DNA from: Anaerococcus sp.
GTDB lineage: Bacteria; Bacillota; Clostridia; Tissierellales; Peptoniphilaceae
Direction: 5' to 3'
Assembly (NCBI RefSeq): GCF_030825785.1
Contig: NZ_JAPJPG010000012.1
Location: 1-43,694, forward strand
Length of the DNA stretch: 43,694 nt
Positions 15,201-22,837 of the stretch are shown one piece after another. The translations under genes were made by a program, and so were the position numbers. The notes beneath the pieces were generated by a model. That model saw nothing but the letters and a program-made list of their open reading frames with translations. It was not told the DNA's origin and did not search any database. Positions within the stretch are counted from its first letter, which is position 1, and each line of letters opens with the position of its first letter.

Positions 15201-16369
15201 TGAAAAGACTTATAACAAGTGAATCCGTAACAGAAGGACATCCTGATAAGGTATGCGATCAAATCTCTGATGCTATCTTAGATGAATGTCTAAAACAAGA
15301 TAAAAACTCAAGAGTTGCTTGTGAGACAGTGACAACAACAGGTCTTGTCCTAGTTGTAGGAGAAATCTCAACAGAGGCTTATGCACCAATAGAAAAAATA
15401 GTAAGAGATACTATAAAAGAAATAGGTTACGACGATCCAAGTCTAGGATTTGACTATTCTAACGTAGCTGTCCTAACTTCTTTGATCGAGCAATCATCAG
15501 ATATTGCTCAAGGAGTGGACTCAGCCCAAGATTATGAGACAAGTCACGAAGACTACGACAAAATCGGAGCTGGAGATCAAGGAATGGTATTTGGTTATGC
15601 TGATAATGAAGGTGATGAATATCTTCCCCTATCAGTAATCTATGCCCAAAAGCTATCCAAAAAGCTAAGTGATGTGAGACGTGACGGAACTCTTTCTTAC
15701 CTAAGACCAGATGGAAAGAGCCAAGTAACTGTAGAATACGATGATGGGGTGCTAAAAAGAATTGATTCAATCGTAATTTCAGCCCAACATAGCCCAGAAA
15801 TATCCCTAGAAAAAATCAAAGAAGATATCAAAAGAGAAGTAATTGATAAGGTGATTGATCCTTCCCTAATGGATGAAAATACCAAGATTTACGTAAATCC
15901 AACAGGAAAGTTTGTAATCGGAGGACCTAAGGGCGATAGCGGACTTACAGGAAGAAAAATTATAGTAGATACCTATGGTGGATACTCTAAGTCAGGTGGA
16001 GGAGCCTTCTCTGGAAAAGATCCAACAAAGGTAGATAGATCTGCAGCCTACATGGCAAGATATGCAACCAAAAACATGGTCGCAGCAGGCCTTGCCGATA
16101 AATTAGAGATCGGTCTATCCTATGCCATAGGAGTTGCAAGACCCCTATCAATCTATGTAGATAGCTTTGGCACAGGTAAGTATGATGACGAAAAGCTTCT
16201 AGAGATTGTAAAAGAAAACTTTGACTTTAGACCTCAAGCTATAATAGATAAACTCGACCTAAGAAGACCAATCTATAAGAAGACAGCAGCCTTTGGTCAC
16301 TTTGGAAGAGATGACAGTGATTTCACTTGGGAAAGAGTTGATAAGATTGATGAATTAAAGAAATACTAG
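15200..16369 (+). CDS. metK: S-adenosylmethionine synthetase
   Basis: 389 aa, the usual length. Signatures SVTEGHPDKVCDQISDAILD, GAGDQGMVFGYA, FVIGGPKGDSGLTGRKIIVD, and GGGAFSGKDPTKVDRSAAYM are all present. It makes SAM from methionine and ATP in the cytoplasm. It starts in the ispF stop codon (TAATG), so its expression depends on the operon rather than on a SAM riboswitch, none of which is visible upstream. Confidence 0.97.
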   Translation: MKRLITSESVTEGHPDKVCDQISDAILDECLKQDKNSRVACETVTTTGLVLVVGEISTEAYAPIEKIVRDTIKEIGYDDPSLGFDYSNVAVLTSLIEQSSDIAQGVDSAQDYETSHEDYDKIGAGDQGMVFGYADNEGDEYLPLSVIYAQKLSKKLSDVRRDGTLSYLRPDGKSQVTVEYDDGVLKRIDSIVISAQHSPEISLEKIKEDIKREVIDKVIDPSLMDENTKIYVNPTGKFVIGGPKGDSGLTGRKIIVDTYGGYSKSGGGAFSGKDPTKVDRSAAYMARYATKNMVAAGLADKLEIGLSYAIGVARPLSIYVDSFGTGKYDDEKLLEIVKENFDFRPQAIIDKLDLRRPIYKKTAAFGHFGRDDSDFTWERVDKIDELKKY

Positions 16370-16377
16370 GAGATGAT

Positions 16378-17427
16378 ATGGCAAGACTAAGAAGATCTAT
16401 AGCGATAGATTTAGGAACTGCTTCTGTCCTAGTGTATGTCGCTGGCAAAGGGATAGTACTAGAGGAGCCTTCTGTTATAGCGATAGACGTATTGACTGAT
16501 GAAATACTTGCGGTGGGTAGCGAGGCAAAAAAGCTTATCGGAAGAACTCCAGGAAATATCAAGGCCATCATGCCTATGAAAGATGGGGTAATTGCTGACT
16601 TTAAAGCTACAGAAAGAATGCTTAAATATTTCTTGGACAAGGCAGTTAAGAAAGCCTTGCTCAAACCAGACCTCTTAATCTGTGTTCCTTCAAAATCAAG
16701 TCAGGTTGAAAAAAGAGCAGTCCTTGCGGCAAGTGATAACGCAGGAAGTCATAGGACCTATCTTATAGAAGAGCCTCTAGCTGCAGCAATAGGAGCAGGA
16801 TGTGATATAACTGATCCAGGAGGAAGCCTTGTGATAGATATCGGAGGTGGAACTTGTGATATAGCTGTAATATCTATGGGCCAAGTTGTAGCTAGCAAGT
16901 CTGTTAATACAGCAGGACTTTCCTTTGATAAAAAAATAAAAGACTACATTAGACAAAGATATGGTATATTAATAGGGGATAGCAAATCTGAAGAGATCAA
17001 AATCGAAGCAGGACTTGTAGGAAGCGAGCAATCTATAGAAGTGACTGGAAGATCAATATCAAATGGACTTCCACAGAAAATCTTCCTTCCAGTTGCAGAA
17101 ATCTATGACGCAATAAGGCCTGAGATTGATTTGATTATAAATGGGGTGAAAAAACTACTAGAAGTAACACCACCAGAGCTTCAATCTGATATATACGACA
17201 GAGAGATTATCCTTACAGGTGGGGGAGCTTATACCCTAGGTCTTAGACAAAGACTTTCGGAAAAGCTTCAAATCGAAGCGAGAATCGCAGATGATGCGAC
17301 AGAGTGTGTTATCATAGGTACATCCAAGGCCCTAAACTGGATGGAATCCCTAGATGAGGAAAGAAATGATGCTATAAAAGGCAAACAAAAAGAGTTAGAA
17401 ATGGATGAGAAATTAAGGAGAAGATAA
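16378..17427 (+). CDS. mreB: MreB/Mbl-like actin homologue
   Basis: 349 aa. Actin-fold motifs are intact: phosphate-1 AIDLGTASVLVYVAGKGIV, connect-1 EEPLAAAIGAG, phosphate-2 VIDIGGGTCDIAVIS, and adenosine LTGGGAYTLGL. The protein matches the MreB/Mbl family in length, plus a charged C-terminal tail (DEKLRRR). MreB organises lateral wall synthesis in rods. No mreC or mreD is adjacent; it sits between metK and gpmA with 8-nt and TAATG junctions. If the host is a coccus, as I suspect, a role other than rod elongation is likely. The choice between MreB and Mbl is not resolvable here. Confidence 0.88.
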   Translation: MARLRRSIAIDLGTASVLVYVAGKGIVLEEPSVIAIDVLTDEILAVGSEAKKLIGRTPGNIKAIMPMKDGVIADFKATERMLKYFLDKAVKKALLKPDLLICVPSKSSQVEKRAVLAASDNAGSHRTYLIEEPLAAAIGAGCDITDPGGSLVIDIGGGTCDIAVISMGQVVASKSVNTAGLSFDKKIKDYIRQRYGILIGDSKSEEIKIEAGLVGSEQSIEVTGRSISNGLPQKIFLPVAEIYDAIRPEIDLIINGVKKLLEVTPPELQSDIYDREIILTGGGAYTLGLRQRLSEKLQIEARIADDATECVIIGTSKALNWMESLDEERNDAIKGKQKELEMDEKLRRR

Positions 17428-18116
17428 TGACAAAAAAATTAGTTCTAGTAAGACATGGCCAAAGTGAATGGAACCTTGCCAATAAATTTACAGGTTGGGT
17501 TGATGTAAACCTATCTGAAAAAGGGGAAGAAGAAGCTAAAGAAGCTGGTAGAAAAATCAAAGAAGCAGGAATAATGTTTGACCATGCTCACACATCAATC
17601 CTAACAAGAGCGATCAAAACTTGTAACTATGCCCTAGAATATTCAGGACAAATGTTTGTTCCAGTAGAAAAGTCTTGGAGACTAAACGAAAGACACTACG
17701 GTGCACTTCAAGGATTAAACAAGGCTGAAACAGCTGAAAAATATGGAGATGAACAAGTTCACATCTGGAGAAGAAGCTACGATACACTTCCACCAGAACT
17801 AAGCGAAGAAGAAGCTAAAAAACAAAGAGAACTTCCAATGTTCAAACACCTACCAGCTGACGTTGTTCCAACAGCTGAAAACCTAAAAGTAACTCTTGAT
17901 AGAGTACTTCCTTACTACTTCGACCACATCGCTCCACAACTACTTGATGGCGAAACAGTCCTAGTAGCAGCTCACGGAAACAGCCTAAGAGCCCTAGCAA
18001 AACACCTAGAGAAAATCTCAGACGAAGACATCATGGGTCTTGAAATTCCAACAGGCCAACCACTAGTTTACGAACTAGATGATGAGCTAAACGTAGTTAA
18101 AAAATATTATCTATAA
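17427..18116 (+). CDS. gpmA: 2,3-bisphosphoglycerate-dependent phosphoglycerate mutase
   Basis: 229 aa, typical of dPGM. The phosphohistidine is His10 in LVRHGQSEWN, with NLSEKGEEEA, SWRLNERHYGALQGLNK and AAHGNSLRAL also present. It interconverts 3- and 2-phosphoglycerate in glycolysis. The codon use is strongly biased to a few codons (CTA, CCA, ACA), as expected of a highly expressed gene and stronger than in its neighbours. It overlaps the mreB-like stop and is the last gene before a terminator. Confidence 0.96.
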   Translation: MTKKLVLVRHGQSEWNLANKFTGWVDVNLSEKGEEEAKEAGRKIKEAGIMFDHAHTSILTRAIKTCNYALEYSGQMFVPVEKSWRLNERHYGALQGLNKAETAEKYGDEQVHIWRRSYDTLPPELSEEEAKKQRELPMFKHLPADVVPTAENLKVTLDRVLPYYFDHIAPQLLDGETVLVAAHGNSLRALAKHLEKISDEDIMGLEIPTGQPLVYELDDELNVVKKYYL

Positions 18117-18119
18117 GAT

Positions 18120-18204
18120 AAAGGAGGAAGATAGCTCCCTTCTTTAGACAAAGTTTAATATTATTTAATAAGTCTAAGTAAGGGAGTTATTGACTCCTTT
18201 TAAT
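18120..18204 (+). terminator. compound terminator after gpmA
   Basis: An inner stem CTCCCTT plus TTAGAC (18135-18149) pairs with GTCTAA plus AAGGGAG (18172-18186). An outer arm AAAGGAG (18119-18125) pairs with CTCCTTT (18194-18200), ending in TTTT. Confidence 0.75.
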
Positions 18205-18259
18205 GTACCTAAATTTATAAATAAAGAAAAAGTGTATTAACTATGTAGGGTCAGCCTTA

Positions 18260-18304
18260 ACAAATTGCTGTTTTTTTGCAGAATGTAACAATTTGTGGTA
18301 AAAT
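18260..18304 (+). promoter_or_regulatory. promoter with overlapping inverted repeat
   Basis: TTGCAG (18276-18281), a 17-nt spacer and TAAAAT (18299-18304). The arms ACAAATTG (18260-18267) and CAATTTGT (18289-18296) straddle the -35 box, with the right arm in the spacer. This is a likely operator, perhaps for the downstream winged-helix regulator itself. Confidence 0.6.
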
Positions 18305-18370
18305 TAACGCTGAAGGTGCGTGTTTGCGCTTTTCTTATTTTGGAATTAATCCTTGGATATGGAGGAAAGT

Positions 18371-19030
18371 ATGAGGATTCTATCTGTAGAGAATGAGAAT
18401 GGGGTATCCTCACTTATTAATTCTCGTTTTAATAAAAACGAAGTACTTGTAGAAAAAATCGATTCAATAGACGACCTTTTGTTTAGAGATTTAGAAGGAG
18501 TCGATCTAATCTTAGTCGATATGACCCACAACAAGTGCTTGCAAGTTATACAATTTATAAAACAAAAGACTAATATTCCTGTCATATACCTGACAGAAAG
18601 ATATAAGAAAAATCCTTACGAGGAAGAAATAGAAGATAAGGACTTTGTGATTCATTCTGTGACCAGGCAGGAGTTTATTAAGGATGTATTTAGGAAGGTA
18701 GAAGAGCTTAGAGAGGCCAATATTATAAGCATGGGCATCTGTAGTCTCGAAGAGGACAATGGGATTTTTAGGATTGGCAATGATATCCTAGATTTAACCA
18801 AAAGCGAGATAGCAATCTGCTCAATTCTAATTAGGAATATGGGAAGTATCTTAAGTAAGGAAGAGATAGTAGATGCGATGGCCAAAAAAGGCTTTGATAC
18901 GACTGAAAGGTCAGTCAGAGAGTACATAAGAAAGATTAGAAGTCAATTTAAAAAAGCAAAGCTCAGTCCTATAAAGACAGTAAGCAAGAAAGGCTACAAA
19001 TGGGTCCTAGATAAATGTGAAAACGAATAG
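18371..19030 (+). CDS. orphan OmpR-type regulator with degenerate receiver domain
   Basis: 219 aa from ATG 18371, preceded by GGAGGAAAG (18361-18369); a TTG at 18353 lies before that SD. The N-terminal half follows the receiver fold: Asp50 (LILVDMTH) and Thr75 (VIYLTER) are present, but the acidic pair is replaced by Glu7-Asn8-Glu9 and the invariant Lys-Pro by His95-Ser96. The C-terminal part (about 130-215) is a PhoB-type winged helix (DLTKSEIAICSILIRN, TTERSVREYIRKIRSQF). No histidine kinase is next to it. It probably works without standard phosphorylation. Targets unknown. Confidence 0.8.
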   Translation: MRILSVENENGVSSLINSRFNKNEVLVEKIDSIDDLLFRDLEGVDLILVDMTHNKCLQVIQFIKQKTNIPVIYLTERYKKNPYEEEIEDKDFVIHSVTRQEFIKDVFRKVEELREANIISMGICSLEEDNGIFRIGNDILDLTKSEIAICSILIRNMGSILSKEEIVDAMAKKGFDTTERSVREYIRKIRSQFKKAKLSPIKTVSKKGYKWVLDKCENE

Positions 19031-19038
19031 CATTTATC

Positions 19039-19066
19039 TTGCAAAGGATCTTTTATCTAGTATGAT
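19039..19066 (+). promoter_or_regulatory. promoter of the ribU leader
   Basis: TTGCAA (19039-19044), a 16-nt spacer and TATGAT (19061-19066) upstream of the FMN aptamer. Confidence 0.55.
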
Positions 19067-19104
19067 GAATTTAAGAAATAAACTAAATATTATCGCTTAG
19101 CGAT

Positions 19105-19212
19105 ATCTTCAGGGAAAGGTGAAATTCCTTAACCGGCGGTAAAGTCCGCGAGTCTATTTGACTGAATTGGTGCAATTCCAATACCGACAGTAAAGTCTGG
19201 ATGAAAGAAGAT
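19105..19212 (+). ncRNA. FMN riboswitch (RFN element)
   Basis: The RFN blocks are readable in order: ATCTTCAGGG, GGTGAAATTCC, ACCGGCGGTAAAGTCCGCGAG, GGTGCAATTCCAATACCGAC and AGTAAAGTCTGGATG. They are closed by ATCTTC (19105-19110) with GAAGAT (19207-19212). A terminator hairpin follows at 19233, so FMN binding most likely switches transcription of ribU off. Confidence 0.96.
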
Positions 19213-19232
19213 TAATATTAATCTGCTTTTTT

Positions 19233-19256
19233 TGCCCTGATATCGGGCATTTTTTA
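19233..19256 (+). terminator. riboswitch-controlled terminator
   Basis: TGCCC (19233-19237) and GGGCA (19245-19249) form the stem, followed by TTTTTT, between the FMN aptamer and ribU. Confidence 0.85.
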
Positions 19257-19275
19257 TTGCCCATAAGGAGGAAGT

Positions 19276-19872
19276 ATGAATAGAAGTAAAACATTTAGTT
19301 TAAACTCAGTTGTTAAAGTTGGTATCTTGGCAGCCTTTGCCTATGTATTGATGTTTATCCAGTTTCCAATACCAATAGCCCCACCTTTTATGAAGGTTGA
19401 CCTAGCTGATGTGCCAGCCCTTATCGGTGGCTTTGCTATGGGACCTTGGTATGGTGTTTTAATCCAACTTGTAAAAAACATCTTAAATCTAACTAAGACT
19501 ACTACAGGTGGAGTTGGAGAACTTTCTAACTTTATAGTCGGAGCAGTTTTTGTCTATGTTTCATCAAGTATTTATAAAAATAGAAAGACTAAAAAGACAG
19601 CTATCTTTTCTTTGGCTCTTGGAGTTGTTGCGATGACTGCAGTTGCTACACTTTCAAACGCATTTATAGTTTTCCCAACCTATGCTAAGGTTATGGGCCT
19701 TGACCTAAATGCCTTTGTGGGAATGACAGCTAAGTCAAATGGTCTAGTTAAAAGCTACTTTAGCCTAATGCTTTTATCTATTGCACCATTTAATATTGTC
19801 AAAGGCCTTGTAGCAAGTTTTGTAACAGAATTAATTTATAAAAGAGTTTCCCCAATCATCAAAAGAAGATAA
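19276..19872 (+). CDS. ribU: ECF riboflavin transporter substrate-binding protein RibU
   Basis: 198 aa with six membrane segments. The RibU signatures FPIPIAPPFMKVDLADVPAL and GPWYGVLIQLVKNILN are present. RibU is the S component that captures riboflavin and uses the shared ECF module, whose genes are elsewhere. The FMN riboswitch and terminator directly upstream fix the substrate. An AGGAGG ribosome binding site precedes the ATG, and a terminator follows. Confidence 0.95.
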   Translation: MNRSKTFSLNSVVKVGILAAFAYVLMFIQFPIPIAPPFMKVDLADVPALIGGFAMGPWYGVLIQLVKNILNLTKTTTGGVGELSNFIVGAVFVYVSSSIYKNRKTKKTAIFSLALGVVAMTAVATLSNAFIVFPTYAKVMGLDLNAFVGMTAKSNGLVKSYFSLMLLSIAPFNIVKGLVASFVTELIYKRVSPIIKRR

Positions 19873-19885
19873 GAAGAGATTCTTA

Positions 19886-19914
19886 AGCTCAATCATTGTG
19901 GTTGGGCTTTTTTT
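19886..19914 (+). terminator. terminator after ribU
   Basis: AGCTCAATC (19886-19894) pairs with GGTTGGGCT (19900-19908) over nine pairs including G-T wobbles, followed by a T-run. Confidence 0.85.
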
Positions 19915-19953
19915 ATTGGGCCTTCTTTAGTATAATAGAAGCTAAGAGGAATT

Positions 19954-20400
19954 ATGATTATTAAAAACTTAGAAGAATTAAAAAAATTTGCGAATAAATT
20001 CGCTTCTCTGTTAAAGGAGGGCGATGTTATAAATCTTAAGGGAGACATGGGAGCGGGAAAGACTACTCTAACTGGCTATATATCAGAGTACTTTGCCATA
20101 GAGGACTCTTCTTCTCCTACTTTTGCCATTGTAAATATCTATAAGGGGGATAAGAAAATCTATCACTTGGACCTTTATAGATTTGATGAGCCAGAAGATA
20201 TCTTCGATATAGATTTCGAGGAGTATTTCTATCCGGAAGATGCCATAACAATACTAGAATGGGCAGAAAATGTAAGGCCTTACTTGCCTGAAGATATGAT
20301 AGATATAAGGATAGAAAAATTGGGAGAAAATGAGAGAGAGATTACAATTGACTCTGGGTCAATTAGAGGAAGTGAAATAAATGAATATTTTAGCAATTGA
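19954..20400 (+). CDS. tsaE: tRNA t6A biosynthesis ATPase TsaE
   Basis: 148 aa, normal. Walker A GDMGAGKTT at residues 30-38, and SSPTFAIVNIYKG and HLDLYRF, both typical of TsaE/YjeE. It drives the TsaBDE complex that places threonylcarbamoyl on A37 of ANN-decoding tRNAs. A TATAAT at 19931-19936 lies upstream. The next gene, tsaB, starts 20 nt before its stop. Confidence 0.95.
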   Translation: MIIKNLEELKKFANKFASLLKEGDVINLKGDMGAGKTTLTGYISEYFAIEDSSSPTFAIVNIYKGDKKIYHLDLYRFDEPEDIFDIDFEEYFYPEDAITILEWAENVRPYLPEDMIDIRIEKLGENEREITIDSGSIRGSEINEYFSN

Positions 20401-21073
20401 TACATCTACAATGATTTCTACCGTAACTGTGTCAGATGGGATAGAGATTATTGGAGATTTTAATGTCAACCAACAAAAAACTCACAGCGAATCCCTGGTT
20501 CCAATGATTGAAACCTTATTAAATCTTTTGGGAATGAAGGTAGGAGATATAGACAAGTTCGTTATTGGCAAGGGACCAGGATCTTTTACAGGCCTTAGGA
20601 TTGGGATGACCATAGCAAAGACCCTAGCTCAAGCTACAGGTAAGGATCTTATTGCCATATCAACCCTCCTAGCCCTTGCTAACAATTCATCATCAGCTAG
20701 ATTAAAGGTCCCAATGATAGATGCCAGGGGTAATAGAGTCTATGCGGCAGCATATGATGAAAACTTTAATGAAGTTATTAAGGAAGATTTGTATACCATA
20801 GATGACTTTGCAAGTAGGGTAAATGACCTAGGACGTGATGTTGAGCTTATCGGAACTTTGAATGAAAAATATGAGGATAAGTTTGATAAAGCTATAAGCC
20901 TTCCTTTAAATTTCAATAATTCTATAGGAAGGTCTCTGGTAAAGATTGCCATAGAGGAAGACTTTCCGAAAAAAGAGCTGTATGAGATTGTTCCGAACTA
21001 CCTTAGAGCCAGTCAGGCAGAAAGAGAGTTAGCCAAAAATGATAAGAAGAATGGAAATAAAGGACGCCGATAG
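20381..21073 (+). CDS. tsaB: tRNA t6A biosynthesis protein TsaB
   Basis: 230 aa. It begins MNILAIDTSTMISTVTVSDG and has THSESLVPMIETLL and GPGSFTGLRIGMTIAKTLA, the core of the TsaB actin-like fold. TsaB is the scaffold partner of TsaD in the t6A complex. It overlaps tsaE by 20 nt and rimI by 35 nt, an unusually deep overlap within this compact operon. Confidence 0.95.
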   Translation: MNILAIDTSTMISTVTVSDGIEIIGDFNVNQQKTHSESLVPMIETLLNLLGMKVGDIDKFVIGKGPGSFTGLRIGMTIAKTLAQATGKDLIAISTLLALANNSSSARLKVPMIDARGNRVYAAAYDENFNEVIKEDLYTIDDFASRVNDLGRDVELIGTLNEKYEDKFDKAISLPLNFNNSIGRSLVKIAIEEDFPKKELYEIVPNYLRASQAERELAKNDKKNGNKGRR

Positions 21074-21479
21074 GGTTTACGAGATTGAAAATGCTTCATT
21101 CTTCGAACCGTGGACTAAGAAGAATCTTATAAAAGACCTTACTGCTAATTCGTTCTTAAACCACTACGTATATGAGCTAGAGGGTGAAATAGTAGGCTTT
21201 TACATAGCGAGCAAGGTCCTAGACCTTGTGGAAATCTTTACCATAGCAGTAGATGAAGACTTTAGAAAGCGTGGCATTGGCAGAAAACTCCTCTCTCATC
21301 TTATAGAAAATAGTAAGGAGAGTGGGGCTAGGGAAATTTGGTTAGAAGTTTCTGTCAAAAACTTTAAGGCTATAGGACTTTATGAAAAGTTTGGCTTTGA
21401 AAAAGATGGCATCAGGAAAAATTATTATCAAAAATTAGGAGAAGATGCCTACAATATGAAAAGGAAATTATATGAGTGA
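21039..21479 (+). CDS. rimI: GNAT acetyltransferase RimI
   Basis: 146 aa. The acetyl-CoA loop is RKRGIGRKLLSHLI (near residue 83), preceded by IAVDEDF and followed by LEVSVKNFKAIGLYEKFGF, typical of RimI. RimI acetylates the N-terminal alanine of ribosomal protein S18 in E. coli, and it is commonly placed between tsaB and tsaD. The ATG at 21039 gives the expected MIRRM start; a second ATG at 21051 is possible and would shorten the overlap with tsaB. Confidence 0.92.
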   Translation: MIRRMEIKDADRVYEIENASFFEPWTKKNLIKDLTANSFLNHYVYELEGEIVGFYIASKVLDLVEIFTIAVDEDFRKRGIGRKLLSHLIENSKESGAREIWLEVSVKNFKAIGLYEKFGFEKDGIRKNYYQKLGEDAYNMKRKLYE

Positions 21480-22482
21480 TTTTTATACTATGGGAATCGA
21501 GACAAGCTGTGACGATAGTTCTGTTGCGATTCTCAAAAATGATAGAGAAGTATTGGTGAATTTGATATCATCACAGATTGATATTCATGCACTTTTCGGG
21601 GGAGTCGTGCCAGAGATTGCAAGCAGGAAGCATCTTGAAGCCATAAATCCCCTAATAGAGAAGGCCTTAGCCGATACAAACCTAAGCTATGAAGATATAG
21701 ATCTTATATCAGTAACCAAGGGACCAGGGCTTATGGGATCGCTCTTGGTTGGGATTTCAGCAGCCAAGGGTCTATCCCTTGCGACAGGGACTCCTTTGAT
21801 TGGTGCCAATCACATGCAAGGGCATATTTGCGCCAACTATTTGTCAAACAAGGACCTAGAACCTCCCTTCATAAGTCTAGTCGTATCCGGAGGTCATACC
21901 TACCTATGTAAGGTCAATTCCTATACTGACTATGAAGTCATCGGAAAAACCTTAGATGATGCAGCAGGCGAATCCTTCGATAAGGTTGCAAGAAAAATTG
22001 GACTTGGCTATCCAGGAGGTCCAAAGATCGATAAGCTAGCCAGGAAAGGCAATAAAGACGCTATAGACTTTCCTAGGGTGATGCTTGAGAAGGGATCTTA
22101 TGATTTTTCCTTTTCAGGTCTTAAGACAGCAGTCCTAAACTACGCCCACAAGCTTGAACAAAGAGGCGAAGAAGTAAATAAGGCTGATCTTGCGGCAAGC
22201 TTTCAAGAAGCTGTTGTAGATGTTTTAGTAGATAAGTCCATGATGCTTCTTAAAGAAACAGGCCTAAAGACTCTCGCCGTAAGCGGGGGAGTTGCTGCAA
22301 ATTCTAGGCTTAAGGAAAGACTTAAGGAAGAATGCGATAAGGAAGGAATCAAATTCTATCATCCATCTGTAATTTTGTGCACAGATAATGCGGCAATGGT
22401 TGCCATGGCGGGTTTCTTAAATTATAAAAACGGAGTCGTAGACGATAATTTCATGAAAGTCTACCCGAATTTGGAATTATGA
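21472..22482 (+). CDS. tsaD: tRNA t6A threonylcarbamoyltransferase TsaD
   Basis: 336 aa. The N-terminal GIETSCDDSSVAIL, the metal-binding HMQGH (His114, His118), SLVVSGGHTYL, GYPGGPKID and VSGGVAANSRLK are all present, as in TsaD/Kae1. It transfers the threonylcarbamoyl group from the TsaC-made adenylate to tRNA A37. tsaC is not in the window. It overlaps rimI by 8 nt. Confidence 0.97.
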   Translation: MSDFYTMGIETSCDDSSVAILKNDREVLVNLISSQIDIHALFGGVVPEIASRKHLEAINPLIEKALADTNLSYEDIDLISVTKGPGLMGSLLVGISAAKGLSLATGTPLIGANHMQGHICANYLSNKDLEPPFISLVVSGGHTYLCKVNSYTDYEVIGKTLDDAAGESFDKVARKIGLGYPGGPKIDKLARKGNKDAIDFPRVMLEKGSYDFSFSGLKTAVLNYAHKLEQRGEEVNKADLAASFQEAVVDVLVDKSMMLLKETGLKTLAVSGGVAANSRLKERLKEECDKEGIKFYHPSVILCTDNAAMVAMAGFLNYKNGVVDDNFMKVYPNLEL

Positions 22483-22483
22483 T

Positions 22484-22837
22484 ATGCGAAAGAGAAATAA
22501 GAGAGAAAGAAATCTCATAAAAAGATATAACAACCTAGTAAAATTAAGCAGCCTCTTGTATTTTCTGGCAGGATGCGGCGTCCTTGCATTCGGCATTTAT
22601 TATAGGGAGATTTTTGAGATAGTTTTTGGAGTCTTTGCCCTTGTATTTTCCTTCGCCAACCTTAAAAATAAAAACTATAGCCAAGCTTCTATCAGAAGAC
22701 TTGAGCAGAATAGACTTTCTTTCATTATAGTGTTTATCATAATATATTCTCTGGTAAATCCTATAGGAAACATCCCCCTACTCTACGATCTCTACAAGAG
22801 AGATTTGGTATTAAATGGAGGATTTCTAGATGAATAA
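22484..22837 (+). CDS. small hypothetical membrane protein
   Basis: 117 aa. A very basic start (MRKRNKRERNLIKRY) is followed by three hydrophobic segments (about 20-37, 42-58 and 77-97). No family recognised. It starts 1 nt after the tsaD stop and overlaps the S41 protease gene by 8 nt, so it is co-expressed with both. The lysine/arginine-rich N-terminus would lie in the cytoplasm. Confidence 0.65.
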   Translation: MRKRNKRERNLIKRYNNLVKLSSLLYFLAGCGVLAFGIYYREIFEIVFGVFALVFSFANLKNKNYSQASIRRLEQNRLSFIIVFIIIYSLVNPIGNIPLLYDLYKRDLVLNGGFLDE

